The translations under genes were made by a program, and so were the position numbers. From Pseudoalteromonas luteoviolacea S2607 (GTDB lineage Bacteria > Pseudomonadota > Gammaproteobacteria > Enterobacterales > Alteromonadaceae): 64,000 bases of DNA. The notes below the pieces were generated by a model. The model was given only the letters and a program-made list of their open reading frames with translations. It was not told the DNA's origin and searched no databases. Below, in pieces: positions 9,680 to 19,547 of this stretch. Location of the stretch: contig NZ_AUXV01000056.1 of assembly GCF_001625575.1 (NCBI RefSeq), positions 558,001-622,000 of the forward strand, in the 5' to 3' direction. Position 1 is the first letter of the stretch. Each line of letters begins with the position of its first letter.

Positions 9680-9711
9680 CCTAGCTGTACGCCCAATTTT
9701 GTACAGCTAGG
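9680..9711. terminator. Bidirectional terminator between convergent genes
   Basis: A perfect 11-bp stem (CCTAGCTGTAC / GTACAGCTAGG) with a 10-base loop lies between the convergent nuclease-fold and serine hydrolase genes. Neither side has a long T tract. Confidence 0.65.
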
Positions 9712-9723
9712 CGCTATCGAATC

Positions 9724-11067
9724 TTACTGTTCCAACTGCTTAATCACATCTACAACCGCTTTAAATAAACGCTTATTTGCCAGCCCAATACTCTGATTTA
9801 CCACCGAGCCATAAGCGCCAAATCGAGCAACGACCAGCTGCTTTGAAGGAATAATAACAACATATTGGCCACGATGACCTCGCAATGACACTGTGTCTTT
9901 CGGCAAAGATGGTAACCAAATGCCAAGGTCATTTAACCATAATTGACCGCCATAATGATCAACCACACCAGCCCCCATCATCACCTCATTTATCCATTTT
10001 TGAGAGACGATTTGTTTGTCGCCCCAATTACCTTGTTGGTTGAACAATTGCCCCACTTTTAGCCAGTCATGAATACTCAAGAACATTCTCGCACCACCAC
10101 GGAGGTTTCCAGCCTCATCAAACTCGGCTATCGCGTTATTTATCCCCAGTGGGGCAAACAGATAAGACTGATATACATCATTTAATGACTGAATATCACC
10201 GCCGGCGGCTACTTTTACGACATCACTAAGTAGCTGGGTAGTGCCAGTCGCATACTCAAATTTTGTGCCTGGCGTGTATTCTGTTGGCAGTTTCGAGACA
10301 TAATTTACTGAATCTCCGGTGTGATACCACATAGGAGCTAGATCCTCATAGCCATGTATGTCTGGTGTTTCAGCCCATTTCACACCAGAGCTCATGTTAA
10401 GTAGGTTTTTAACGGACATTGAATGTTCACCAAAGCTGACTTGCTGGTCTAACGTTAACTTACCTTGTTGCTCCAAAACTCCTGTCAGTAACCCCGTCAA
10501 AGTTTTTGCCATCGACCAGCTCAACATTCGGGTATTGCCTGAGTGATGGGCGTCATACTGCTCAGCAACAAGCTTTCCTTGGTACATTACAGCAACGGCA
10601 AATGTATTGTCACTCCACGTATAGTCGAGATGATTTGTGGCAAAAAACTTATCCAAAGAAACATCATGACGAATGGCTTTTTGCAATGGCGTACTCGGTT
10701 GCTCTGTTGGTAATTGCAAGCCTTGTGTTTGAGCATGCAATTGTGATGGCGTCAATTCGTGAAGTAAGGTACAGCCAAGGCCTTGTCGAAATACAGAGGT
10801 GCGGGTTAGACTCTGCCCATCGACTTCGGCAGTTATCGAAATATGCTTTTTGGTGGGATCGATATCTAGACTATAAGCACTGGGTAACGCACCAAGTGCT
10901 TCCGGTATAACCCGTTGTTTAATAAAGTCTATAGGCTCATCTGATATAAAGTGCCGAGAACATAATTGGTTTGCGCTGTATCCTAACAATACATTCGGGT
11001 CCGTATTACAGCCACTCAGTGCTAAAGAAGATGTAATACAGCCCAATGCCAATACTGTGTTTTTCAT
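9724..11067 (-). CDS. Serine hydrolase (class C beta-lactamase fold), lipoprotein
   Basis: Penicillin-binding/beta-lactamase-superfamily hydrolase. A lipobox LSGC follows the signal peptide. The catalytic Ser185-x-x-Lys188 is in SWSMAKT, the usual NMSSGVKW segment follows, and a Y-A-T in FEYATGTTQLL stands where the second motif is expected. A C-terminal HRGQYVVIIP replaces the HTG/KTG motif of true beta-lactamases, as in esterase-type members such as EstB and 6-aminohexanoate-dimer hydrolase. The product has 447 residues, with about 100 residues of poorly conserved sequence before the catalytic domain. It may be an esterase or peptidase rather than an antibiotic-resistance enzyme. Confidence 0.85.
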   Translation of the reverse strand: MKNTVLALGCITSSLALSGCNTDPNVLLGYSANQLCSRHFISDEPIDFIKQRVIPEALGALPSAYSLDIDPTKKHISITAEVDGQSLTRTSVFRQGLGCTLLHELTPSQLHAQTQGLQLPTEQPSTPLQKAIRHDVSLDKFFATNHLDYTWSDNTFAVAVMYQGKLVAEQYDAHHSGNTRMLSWSMAKTLTGLLTGVLEQQGKLTLDQQVSFGEHSMSVKNLLNMSSGVKWAETPDIHGYEDLAPMWYHTGDSVNYVSKLPTEYTPGTKFEYATGTTQLLSDVVKVAAGGDIQSLNDVYQSYLFAPLGINNAIAEFDEAGNLRGGARMFLSIHDWLKVGQLFNQQGNWGDKQIVSQKWINEVMMGAGVVDHYGGQLWLNDLGIWLPSLPKDTVSLRGHRGQYVVIIPSKQLVVARFGAYGSVVNQSIGLANKRLFKAVVDVIKQLEQ

Positions 11068-11142
11068 ATTTATTCCTTTTGTTATTGTCGAAATTTATGA
11101 CGAATAACTAAACAATAAATACAATGAAAGCTGTCTTGATAT

Positions 11143-12582
11143 CTAACTGAGCACTACTTTTTTCTGTACGGACAAGGTTTCATTTTTCTTCGCGCTATAC
11201 AGCACTAAGCATACACCTAGTATAAAATTAGATAAGGTCAACCCCCAAACGATCCCATGAAAGCCTGCCACTGCCGCACCGATGTAGGCACTTGGTACAG
11301 AGAGCACAAAGAGCCTCACAATACTAAAATTAAGCGCCACACCGCTTCGCCCTATTGCGTTACAACAGCTCACATATAACATCACTGCCGCAAGTGCCAC
11401 ATAGGAAATAGGCAATACTGACACAGCAAAGTTTATAGCACCTTTCACGTCTGACTGTTTGCAAAAACCAACGCTGAGCATATCAGCTCCTAAGAATAAC
11501 AAAGTAGCAATAACCAACTGCCATACCACGCAAACAACGACTGCCAGTTTCACCCCTCTTCTCACTCTCAGCGCTTTTTTTGCCTCCCAATTTTGACCTA
11601 CAAAAATGGGGAGCGAAGTCGTTAAGACCATAGGTAGCAGCAAGGCGATTGGTTCTAAGCGCATAACGACTCCGTATGCAGCTACGGCATCATTACCTTG
11701 CGTCGCTACAACCCCCATTAGTAATGACTGAGCGATAGGGGTGAGCAATTGCATTGCAACTACAGGGACAGACAATCGAATTAAACAGCGCAGCGCAGCG
11801 CGGCTTTTCTGAGACAGTAAATTTACTTTAATAGAAATATTTTCTTTTACTACGAGTAAAAACAGGGCGTATATACATCCAATAGACGCAGCAAAGAAAT
11901 GTGCTATCCCTAATTTTTCCAACCCGCTAAGCTGCACGCTATGTGCTACGGGTGAGAACAATAAAGCACTCATTAAAACTTGAGCTGCAGAAAACGTAAC
12001 GAGCAACCAAGCCGCAGCACGCATATTACCAAATGCGCGCAATAAGCCAAAAACAACCATAATGATGAAGAAAAGCACCACTGCACTTAAGCGATACTGC
12101 ATATATGTTTTTAACGTTGGCCAGACTTTTAGTTGTTGCGGAACAGTTTCATCAAACCCCAGTAAATTTAGTATTGGCAATAAGTTAAACCAGATAATGA
12201 CCGCTAACAGCACACCCACAATGGCTGTAAAAATCAAACTTACCGCGGCCAGCTCCTCAACCTTGCGCGCTTGAGTCAACCGAGTTGCGACAACAATACC
12301 CAACCCGATAGCAAATGCAAACACGGTGGCCTGTATGGGCAATGTGAAGCTCATGGCAGTCAGCTCATCCACCCCTAAACGAGAGGCGAAATAAAGTTCA
12401 ATCAAGTCAGCACCAAATAGAGCTAAAATTGCAAATAACATCGGGGTCGTGAGCTGTCCTAGCACCGCGCTTGTAGAACCAGTTAAAATCCAGCGTTTTC
12501 GCACTGCTCGTGCACGCTGTTTTTGACATGTTTCATTTGACGAAACGGCGCCATCAGGAGTTTGGTATTTTCTACTTGCCAT
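11143..12582 (-). CDS. MATE family multidrug/metabolite exporter
   Basis: Cation-coupled antiporter of the multidrug and toxic compound extrusion family. The 479-residue protein shows about twelve transmembrane segments in two repeats, beginning LTTPMLFAILALFGADLIELYFASRLG, the typical first helices of MATE proteins. RLVKENIS-type basic loops separate the two halves. The charged N-terminal tail of about 30 residues is a little longer than usual. The start is supported by AAGGAG 13 bases upstream, somewhat distant. It is 75 bases upstream of the serine hydrolase on the same strand, so they may be co-transcribed. The substrate is unknown. Confidence 0.9.
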   Translation of the reverse strand: MASRKYQTPDGAVSSNETCQKQRARAVRKRWILTGSTSAVLGQLTTPMLFAILALFGADLIELYFASRLGVDELTAMSFTLPIQATVFAFAIGLGIVVATRLTQARKVEELAAVSLIFTAIVGVLLAVIIWFNLLPILNLLGFDETVPQQLKVWPTLKTYMQYRLSAVVLFFIIMVVFGLLRAFGNMRAAAWLLVTFSAAQVLMSALLFSPVAHSVQLSGLEKLGIAHFFAASIGCIYALFLLVVKENISIKVNLLSQKSRAALRCLIRLSVPVVAMQLLTPIAQSLLMGVVATQGNDAVAAYGVVMRLEPIALLLPMVLTTSLPIFVGQNWEAKKALRVRRGVKLAVVVCVVWQLVIATLLFLGADMLSVGFCKQSDVKGAINFAVSVLPISYVALAAVMLYVSCCNAIGRSGVALNFSIVRLFVLSVPSAYIGAAVAGFHGIVWGLTLSNFILGVCLVLYSAKKNETLSVQKKVVLS

Positions 12583-12879
12583 AATGCGTGGTTTACTCCT
12601 TGGTATTAAACCATTTTATTGTTATTTCAAGCATTCTCTATAAGGCACAGACCCATGTTTTGCAAAAGAGTTCCTCTGGTATTTAATGTACACGACCAAT
12701 CGCCTAGGAAATAAGATAAGCCACAAGTAGCACATAATTAGTAAGAAAATGTGAATCCAATAAACAAGCTGGTTTTATGTACAAATTCATTATTTAAAAT
12801 TCAGCCAAAGTAACGACTTTTAAGAAGCCCACAAAGCCGTCATAATTACCATAGATACGTAGCAAAGTAAGAAATTCAT

Positions 12880-13077
12880 ATGGGTCAAAAATCGACTGAG
12901 GAACAGGTAACTGTTGCCTCACCCTGCATTCGGAATTGTTGCTTGAACGATAAGGATATATGTATTGGTTGCCTTCGCCATATCGATGAAATCGTTGGAT
13001 GGGGCAGCAAAAGTTCACAGGAAAAGCTAGATATTCTAGCCAAGTGCGAATCCAGAAAACAAACCAAACATCAGTAA
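12880..13077 (+). CDS. DUF1289 family small cysteine-rich protein
   Basis: A 65-residue protein with the DUF1289 signature: a four-cysteine cluster reading SPCIRNCCLN then ICIGCLRH, followed by the conserved IDEIVGW. The cysteine pattern suggests binding of a metal ion or Fe-S cluster, but the role of the family is not established. It has only a weak ribosome binding site (AAGTAAG). A longer frame on the opposite strand over the same bases lacks any family similarity, so this strand was chosen. Confidence 0.82.
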   Translation: MGQKSTEEQVTVASPCIRNCCLNDKDICIGCLRHIDEIVGWGSKSSQEKLDILAKCESRKQTKHQ

Positions 13078-13171
13078 AGAAGGCACACCAAAACCTTAAC
13101 TCTTTACTCAGACACACCCGCTCTAAATCTTTAAATACCTACTCTACACTCAATAACCATTAAGGATATCA

Positions 13172-15808
13172 ATGAAAAAGTCTAAATTATCACTCGGTAT
13201 AACTTTAGCCCTTTGCCTCTCAAGTACCCAAGCTTTTAGCCAAGAACTGGTGAGCGATGGTCAGTTCAGTGCACTTAGCTTGCAAGAAGCACAAACAAGC
13301 TCAGAGTCTACACATTGGCAAGTATCCTCAATTGACGATGCGGGTATATTCAACCCTACTTCATCTCAATATCTTGCACATGACGCCATTAATAATATTG
13401 GATTTGTAAATGCAGGCGCCAAGCTGAGCCAAAATTTACATACTGCACTGGATATGCAGAGCACATATACAGTTTCTGCAAAAGTGGGTTGGCGAAATGA
13501 CAGCGATGCCTACAACTTTAAAATTGGTTTTAGGGTTAATGGCCAATTCATAGATCTAACCCCTAGCGTGCAATTAGTGCAGGGTGAATGGCAGACAATT
13601 TCTATCACATATACACCAGACAGTTCTCATCAAACCTTAATAGACTCCGCACAACCCATTTTCATTGAGTTGATGAACTCGGACTCGCAGATAAGTATCA
13701 TCGACTTTGATGACATCTCCGTGCTTGTCGCGCCTAAAACACTTGATACTGACGGCGACGGCATGCCTGACGCTTGGGAAACTTTACATGGCCTAAACCC
13801 ATCTGATCCAAGTGACGCAAACGCGGACTTAGATGGCGATCTAGCGACCAATCTATCTGAATATTTGAATAGTACCAACCCTACCGATAGTACGAGCTTA
13901 CCTAGTGCATTTAGCCAAACATTAAATGGTAATACGCAAGTGAATGGGGCTTTACGTCTTGTGCCACAGTCTAGCTCACCTGTGCTTTGTGACACAGCAC
14001 ATGAGGGCTCGATGTACTACAACAGTGTAGAAAAACAGGTATTCGTTTGCGATGGCACTGTGTGGAATGAGTTTAAAGGTCTACAAGGTGAAACCGGCGT
14101 TCAGGGTGCACAAGGCCCACAAGGTATTCCTGGCTTACAAGGCCTTCAAGGGGAAGTGGGTGCAACTGGTGCCACCGGCGCTATTGGGCCCCAAGGTGAT
14201 CGAGGGCCAATTGGCCCGCAAGGACCACAGGGTATTCAAGGTTTACCGGGAACCACGCATTGGCAAGACGGGGCTGGAACAGTTACAACTAATGTCAGTG
14301 TTGGTGTTGGCACTGCTACACCCTCGGCAGCTTTGGAAGTTATCGGTAATGCCATTGCTAATACCCCGATTCAGCCGAATCACTTAGTTACGAAAGGGTA
14401 CGCTGATTCAGCAGATAGAATGCTGATGGCCAAGTATGATGAGCTCTTAGCCATGCTTACTGTATTAAACAAAGAAGTATTCCCAAGTGATGGTTCAAGC
14501 TGCGCCAATGTGCTCGCATCTAATCCATCTGCACAAAGTGGCATCTATTTGATTGACGCAGACGGCCCTGGTGGCGAGAAAGGCGTGTATTATTATTGTG
14601 ATATGCTAGATCCAAGTGCGTCGCGCAAAGCCATTTTTGGACAAGAAACTGGACCTAACAAAAACATCGCTCTGGTTTACACTAACTCTTTACAACCTGC
14701 AAACTACTCAGCGAGCGCAACCGTTTCGGGCTTTACACCAGCCGGCGCGTTTGATGGGCACCTATATTACACAGCTCCTGACAGAAAGATAAACCTAGAT
14801 GCGGGTGATTATATCTCTCATGGTATCTGGCTTGGACCAGCTAACAACAATGAATGGTTACAAGTTGCATTTGCCAAAAAGGCCGTGATCACCGCATTTA
14901 GTACCCAAGTCGCAATGCATGATGCTAATTTTGCCCCAAGAACGCCTAAAGAGGCGATATTGCAGGTATCGGATGATGGCATAAACTTTGTTGACCACGA
15001 ACACTTAACAATGGAAAAAGGAAAGGCGCTAGTTACACTTCAACGCCCAGCCGCAGGTACTTACTTTAGACTGTTAGTACAATCAACTCACGGCTCTTCA
15101 AGCCGTACCCAAATTGACGAAATGGAATACTACGGGTTTTTCATCGATGAATTTGGCTTAGACCCTAACACTGCGCAAGGAACAAACTGTCGAGACATTC
15201 AGCAGAAAAATTCTGGGGCTACATCTGGATATTATAGGATAGACCCAGATGGCGCAGATGGCGTCACACCTTTTACCGTATACTGTGATATGGACACATT
15301 AGGGGGAGGCTGGACCCTGTTTGCCAACCATGCTGATGGCCTAGAAAGGAAGCTTGAGAAAGATCCGGTAAAAGTTGACCAATATGGTGTTTTGGCTTCT
15401 GCTCGATGGCAAGCACTGAGAGCGACAATGACCGAGGGACTCATGTTTATCGATGAGAACCAAAAGGTATCTATGATCTCGGCTTATAATGTCACTAACC
15501 CAACCGGCGTAGGTTGTCAAAGCCTGCTAGATGCCACAGCTGCAAACCTCACTGCAACATTCAACAATACAGCACATATGGAAGGATTAAATATCTTCCG
15601 TTCGGAGCCAACAGGTGTTGCATGTAATTACGTTGACTCGGGTACCTTCACCATGGCGCAATTGGCAGATAACACCGGTTACTACCAATACCATATCGCA
15701 GGTGCCGCAGTGTTCAATGGAAACCCAGAGCGCCCATTCTCAGTTTGGCCTTACAATACAATTTACGCATATACCGAGCAGGATGAATTGAAGTACTTCA
15801 TCAAGTAA
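13172..15808 (+). CDS. Large secreted protein with collagen-like, discoidin-like and fibrinogen-like regions
   Basis: Exported, 878 residues. In order: signal peptide (1-22, cleavage near TQA-FSQ); a beta-rich carbohydrate-binding-like region (about 24-188, ending FDDISVLVA); a calcium-binding thrombospondin-type-3-like segment (about 192-240, with DTDGDGMPDAWE and ADLDGDLATNLSEY); a collagen-like block of 19 uninterrupted Gly-X-Y triplets (303-360, rich in GPQ, GIQ and GAT); a helical linker; a first fibrinogen-C-like half (about 440-485, SSCANVL then YYYCDM); a discoidin/F5-8-like region (about 495-655); and a second fibrinogen-like module starting GTNCRDIQ with YCDMDTLGGGWTLFANH. Fibrinogen-like and discoidin modules usually bind glycans, and collagen repeats trimerise, so a trimeric surface adhesin is plausible. 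It is monocistronic, followed by a terminator. Confidence 0.85.
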   Translation: MKKSKLSLGITLALCLSSTQAFSQELVSDGQFSALSLQEAQTSSESTHWQVSSIDDAGIFNPTSSQYLAHDAINNIGFVNAGAKLSQNLHTALDMQSTYTVSAKVGWRNDSDAYNFKIGFRVNGQFIDLTPSVQLVQGEWQTISITYTPDSSHQTLIDSAQPIFIELMNSDSQISIIDFDDISVLVAPKTLDTDGDGMPDAWETLHGLNPSDPSDANADLDGDLATNLSEYLNSTNPTDSTSLPSAFSQTLNGNTQVNGALRLVPQSSSPVLCDTAHEGSMYYNSVEKQVFVCDGTVWNEFKGLQGETGVQGAQGPQGIPGLQGLQGEVGATGATGAIGPQGDRGPIGPQGPQGIQGLPGTTHWQDGAGTVTTNVSVGVGTATPSAALEVIGNAIANTPIQPNHLVTKGYADSADRMLMAKYDELLAMLTVLNKEVFPSDGSSCANVLASNPSAQSGIYLIDADGPGGEKGVYYYCDMLDPSASRKAIFGQETGPNKNIALVYTNSLQPANYSASATVSGFTPAGAFDGHLYYTAPDRKINLDAGDYISHGIWLGPANNNEWLQVAFAKKAVITAFSTQVAMHDANFAPRTPKEAILQVSDDGINFVDHEHLTMEKGKALVTLQRPAAGTYFRLLVQSTHGSSSRTQIDEMEYYGFFIDEFGLDPNTAQGTNCRDIQQKNSGATSGYYRIDPDGADGVTPFTVYCDMDTLGGGWTLFANHADGLERKLEKDPVKVDQYGVLASARWQALRATMTEGLMFIDENQKVSMISAYNVTNPTGVGCQSLLDATAANLTATFNNTAHMEGLNIFRSEPTGVACNYVDSGTFTMAQLADNTGYYQYHIAGAAVFNGNPERPFSVWPYNTIYAYTEQDELKYFIK

Positions 15809-15815
15809 CCTAAAA

Positions 15816-15840
15816 AGCGGTGCTGTAGCACCGCTCTTTA
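15816..15840 (+). terminator. Terminator after the collagen-like gene
   Basis: A GC-rich stem AGCGGTGC / GCACCGCT with a TGTA loop, followed by CTTTA, seven bases after the stop codon. Confidence 0.8.
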
Positions 15841-15848
15841 CCACTTAA

Positions 15849-17510
15849 CTATTTACTTAAAAAACCGGCATGAAAACTGGTCGCTTTATTAGGGTCACCT
15901 TTGCCATCATAAACAGCCTGAATTGGGTAAGGAAATACTGGCTGCTCTCGGATCACCTCACCTTGAGCATTTTCCTTCTGAGTAAGCAGACTATTTGGGG
16001 CGACGCCACCAATCACCCACTCTTCCAAGGCCTTCATTGCATCAAATGTAGCGTTCCCAGGCCCATCGATACCACAATGTATCACCCCTGGTAATAAAAA
16101 CAGTCGACTGAAATCACGTACTTCCTGTTTTTGGCTAGCCATGAAGCCTTCGACCCTTTCGTACCAATCGATGGTCGCATAAGCAGGGATCGCGGCATCT
16201 GCCCAGCCGTGCAATACCAGCATTTTTCCACCTCGATTTTTAAATGCACGTAAATCGGGGTCGTCAGCATCAATCATTTTGCTTATTTCAGCGAGGTTTT
16301 CAGCTTCGTCTTCATAGGAGAAGTCTCGCCAATTATAATCCACATGCAGCGCTTCAGGATAAGCTATATATTTCAAATATTCTGTCGCTGCATAATAATG
16401 GAATGGTTTGAGCTGAGCCAACTGCGGTGCAACCCATCCCATCCACTCGACTTCAGAACCATAGGGTAAGCCGCCATAAATGACCTCACCTTGTGAATTG
16501 CGAGAAGGCTCATAAAGCGCTTTAACTGCGTCGACCTGTTGCTGTGAAAAACAATTTTGTACTTGCCCAGCTTCACAGGCTAAAGTTTGAGGATCAAAAT
16601 CACAAAGTCTCGGATCGCTAATCACCCCATCTTGTAAACCGTCATATGCATCGCAACGTGCCATAGCAGCTTGAGCGATTTTAGGAATGTCACTTGGGGC
16701 GAAAATCGGCTCATCTCGCTCATCGAGTATTGCGCGCGCGTTATCCATACAATTGATTAAATTCACATTTGTATAATTAATAGTCGGGCCTCTTGCTATC
16801 ACCCCATCAAAGTCATTGGGATAGCGTTTTGCAGCCATTACACCTGCGTGCCCACCTTTAGAGCAACCTGTAATAAATGAATACTGAGGCTGAGTGTGAT
16901 AGTACTTTTCCATAATTGCTTTGGCTGCCACAGCGACGACATGATTAGCACGATAGGCAAAGTCAATTTTACCCTGCTCATTATTTCTTGCCCACTTACC
17001 ATCAAAACCATAAGCGGTATGCCCACCATCATGGCTCATGGTTGCATAACGCCTTACTATACCTGCCATGGGTGGGTAAGGACTGACATCCCCGCAAAAT
17101 CCCATGCATGCATTGAGTAAATACTTTTGATTCCATTGCGCACGAGCAGGTAAGCGTAGTTCAAAGCGAATTGTTGGTGTCACGTATCCCCGCACTAAGC
17201 AATGATCTGGTAAGTGCTTTTGCGATTTTGCAATGGGTGCCCCCATCAACCTGCTGTATTTATAGGCCCAAAGAGCCTCAGTTTCATTCATTTCATAACG
17301 CTTGACGAAACGAGATTCAATGACATTGGTTGCAGCTTCACCGTCTTCTAGTTTTGCAAAGTCATCAAAGCGTAATGCCATGCAATCACGCTCTTCTGGA
17401 CTCATTTGCATTTCGGCAGTCGCTGCCAACAAAGTGTGGGAAACAGTCAGACCACCTATAAAAGTTAGTAAACTAGCTGTTTGTTTTAGAGTATTAGATT
17501 TTACAGACAT
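15849..17510 (-). CDS. Tannase/feruloyl esterase family protein, secreted
   Basis: Secreted alpha/beta hydrolase of the tannase and feruloyl esterase family, acting on esters of aromatic acids such as gallate or ferulate. The signal peptide spans about residues 1-30 (ending LLA-ATA). The nucleophile Ser217 is in the family motif GCSKGG. Conserved cysteines flank the nucleophile region (ACMGFCGD), and the C-terminal acid and base are likely in LHGWADAAIP and LPGVIHCG. The length of 553 residues is normal for the family. The start has AAGGAG nine bases upstream. Plant or algal polyphenol ester degradation is the usual role; the precise substrate is unknown. Confidence 0.92.
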   Translation of the reverse strand: MSVKSNTLKQTASLLTFIGGLTVSHTLLAATAEMQMSPEERDCMALRFDDFAKLEDGEAATNVIESRFVKRYEMNETEALWAYKYSRLMGAPIAKSQKHLPDHCLVRGYVTPTIRFELRLPARAQWNQKYLLNACMGFCGDVSPYPPMAGIVRRYATMSHDGGHTAYGFDGKWARNNEQGKIDFAYRANHVVAVAAKAIMEKYYHTQPQYSFITGCSKGGHAGVMAAKRYPNDFDGVIARGPTINYTNVNLINCMDNARAILDERDEPIFAPSDIPKIAQAAMARCDAYDGLQDGVISDPRLCDFDPQTLACEAGQVQNCFSQQQVDAVKALYEPSRNSQGEVIYGGLPYGSEVEWMGWVAPQLAQLKPFHYYAATEYLKYIAYPEALHVDYNWRDFSYEDEAENLAEISKMIDADDPDLRAFKNRGGKMLVLHGWADAAIPAYATIDWYERVEGFMASQKQEVRDFSRLFLLPGVIHCGIDGPGNATFDAMKALEEWVIGGVAPNSLLTQKENAQGEVIREQPVFPYPIQAVYDGKGDPNKATSFHAGFLSK

Positions 17511-17747
17511 CCCATAAAGCTCCTTTCTAGGGTTATACGCAACTGATAACTATTATCAATTGCATATGGATTGTCTTGTATACATCATGGAAACTCAAGT
17601 GAATTAATTGAAAATTAAGACATAAACTAGAATTGAAGTCATTGACAATGAAGCTTAAGTGATTTGGTCTAAACGCGAAAAAGGAGAGCGATGAAATAGA
17701 ATCTTAGTACAGCTTAGCGTATTGATAAGCAAAGCTCGAACAATTTG

Positions 17748-17775
17748 AATATAAGGCCCCTTAGGACCTTATATT
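17748..17775 (-). terminator. Hairpin after the small exported protein gene
   Basis: A 12-bp stem with one mismatch (AATATAAGGCCC / GGACCTTATATT, plus-strand notation) lies just downstream of the minus-strand gene that ends 12 bases away. The AT-rich base of the stem supplies a partial T run. Confidence 0.55.
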
Positions 17776-17786
17776 AGCCAAGAAGC

Positions 17787-18113
17787 TTATTTCTTTACTA
17801 ACGCGAGTAAAGTTAGGCTACCATCGTTGTCACGACAACGTCTATCGCCTTCGTCAGACTGAACAACTAATGTGTAGTAAATGCCTTTACGACCGTCACT
17901 TTCAGCTTTCAGTGCTTGGCCCAATAAGTAGTCTTGCTGGATTTTTGCTGAGTCCTGATAAACACCATATACGTTCTTAAACTCAATGACATATTGATAA
18001 CCGTTATATCTCACGTCGTCGACCAATCCATCACACGTGAAAATGGTATTTGCAGAAGCAGAAAGTGAAGCAAAACCAGAAGCTAACAAAGCACCTAACA
18101 GTAATTTTTTCAT
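17787..18113 (-). CDS. Small exported hypothetical protein
   Basis: Not recognised. 108 residues with a clear Sec signal peptide (MKKLLLGALLASGFASLSASA, cleavage after ASA). The mature part is about 87 residues with two cysteines (FTCDG and RRCRDN) that could form a disulfide, and an alternating pattern typical of a small beta-barrel. AAGGAA precedes the start. It stands alone between the tannase gene and the signalling cluster. Confidence 0.65.
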   Translation of the reverse strand: MKKLLLGALLASGFASLSASANTIFTCDGLVDDVRYNGYQYVIEFKNVYGVYQDSAKIQQDYLLGQALKAESDGRKGIYYTLVVQSDEGDRRCRDNDGSLTLLALVKK

Positions 18114-18407
18114 TGCTATATTTCCTTTTATTTTATGAAATGTCGATTACCGTGTAATCAATCAGTTTCCATTTTGGGTGTGAATTGTGTCACTATCATG
18201 TTGAACTTTAACTCTAAAAGAGTGATTTTTGCGGGCACTTTGTATTGCTAGGTAGCAACGTATAAAATTCAGTGTGTACTGATTGATTCAGGCCAATCCA
18301 ATAAAAAGTAATGAAGATGAAAGACGGTGGTGTGAAAAGGGTCTGGCTAAAATATGGGCACACAACAAACATGCGCCCTTTCCATCTATTAGTTATTAAT
18401 TTGACAG

Positions 18408-19529
18408 CTAATCAATGAGTTTTTCAAGTTTGATAAAGAAGTCATTAAACGTTGCAGACATATCTTCAGAGTGCTCTTGCACTTGCTGTAAGTCATCTTT
18501 GGCACTATCAAGCGTATCTCTTAACTGCTGCTCTTGTGAATCACTCAAACCAAAATCTACGATCGACTCTTCGACTTCAAAAATGAGCCCTTCAACTAAC
18601 TCTTGGCATGATTGGCTGTAATTCTTAAACACTGACTCAATGTCTTCTAAGTCTCTACTCGCAACTTGGCTTAATTCTCTTAGGCCTTTATTTTTGGCTT
18701 GAATAGCCTGAATATTCGTTTGTAAGCTCCTAAGTCGGGCATCGGCCCCCCTGACAATCAAAGCCAAAATATCATTAAACCGGCCATATTTTTCGTCGTC
18801 CTCAATGGGCATGTTTTTCACAAGTAGTGAGCAGTAACAGCTATTAAAAAAGCTGCGCTTCTCAATGTTAATGACCGTTTTACTCTCTCGTCCTTTTTTA
18901 AGTAGCTCGCTCTCTAGCGGGTTAATTGCGCCAAAGTTACAAAAGTCTCTAAACTCGCCGAGCAAGCCAATTTGAACCGAGGCATTTAAATCTAAATTAG
19001 TACAGGTTTCTAAAATGGCACTAGATAAGTCTGACAGCGTATTACACTGATAAGACTTTTCGATAAACTCCAAACATTGCCCCAATTCACTACAACTCGT
19101 GATTGCCGTCATAGTGACTTCTTCAGCGGTCTCACAGTTTACTTTTAAAGTGTCAATTTCACTGCTGTATTTCACTAGCCGCTCTATTCGAAAGCTCAAT
19201 TCATCAGCATCGAAAGGCTTAGTGATATAATCATCTCCTCCTGCTTTAAAACCTTCTAATTTATCTTCTATGCAGTCTTTAGAAGAGACAAATAATACTG
19301 GTGTATCTGAGTTGACATGCTTGTTTCGTATTGCTTTGCACACTTCGTAACCATTCATGCCCGGCATGACAACATCAAGCAATACCGCATCATATTTTCG
19401 TTCATCAAACAACGCTAACGCTTCATCACCATTAAACGCCGAAAAATACTCATGCTCATCGCCTAACATCGTCCTAGCAATATCATGATTAACTTCATCG
19501 TCGTCCACTAATAATACAGTGTATTTCAT
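18408..19529 (-). CDS. Response regulator with receiver domain and unassigned C-terminal region
   Basis: The receiver domain occupies residues 1-120: acidic pocket Asp9-Asp11, phospho-acceptor Asp52 in LLDVVMPGMNGYE, and the Thr/Ser and Lys switch residues (FVSSKD and TKPF). The rest (about 125-373) is not a DNA-binding, GGDEF or HD-GYP domain. It resembles a GAF-like fold with cysteines (NSCYCSLL), followed by a long heptad-patterned helix (about 285-373) predicted to be coiled coil. The gene lies 18 bases downstream of the HD-GYP regulator and is certainly in the same operon, opposite a hybrid kinase. It may act as an adaptor or phosphate sink for that kinase. The output function is unknown. 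Confidence 0.8.
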   Translation of the reverse strand: MKYTVLLVDDDEVNHDIARTMLGDEHEYFSAFNGDEALALFDERKYDAVLLDVVMPGMNGYEVCKAIRNKHVNSDTPVLFVSSKDCIEDKLEGFKAGGDDYITKPFDADELSFRIERLVKYSSEIDTLKVNCETAEEVTMTAITSCSELGQCLEFIEKSYQCNTLSDLSSAILETCTNLDLNASVQIGLLGEFRDFCNFGAINPLESELLKKGRESKTVINIEKRSFFNSCYCSLLVKNMPIEDDEKYGRFNDILALIVRGADARLRSLQTNIQAIQAKNKGLRELSQVASRDLEDIESVFKNYSQSCQELVEGLIFEVEESIVDFGLSDSQEQQLRDTLDSAKDDLQQVQEHSEDMSATFNDFFIKLEKLID

Positions 19530-19547
19530 ACCACCCCCAATTAGATG

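Noticed and set aside
9724..11067. Serine hydrolase considered as an antibiotic beta-lactamase
   Set aside because: The C-terminal motif is HRG and not KTG, as in esterase-type members, so resistance is not supported.
12794..13117. Long frame on the minus strand over the DUF1289 gene
   Set aside because: No family similarity and no ribosome binding site; the plus-strand frame has the clear DUF1289 cysteine signature.
14078..14251. Repeat-rich DNA considered as a possible CRISPR or tandem DNA repeat
   Set aside because: The periodicity is nine-base codon triplets encoding Gly-X-Y, not a spacer-repeat array.
14052..14387. Frame of 111 codons in the collagen region, shifted by one
   Set aside because: An artefact of the GC-biased Gly-X-Y repeat; the in-frame protein continues across it.
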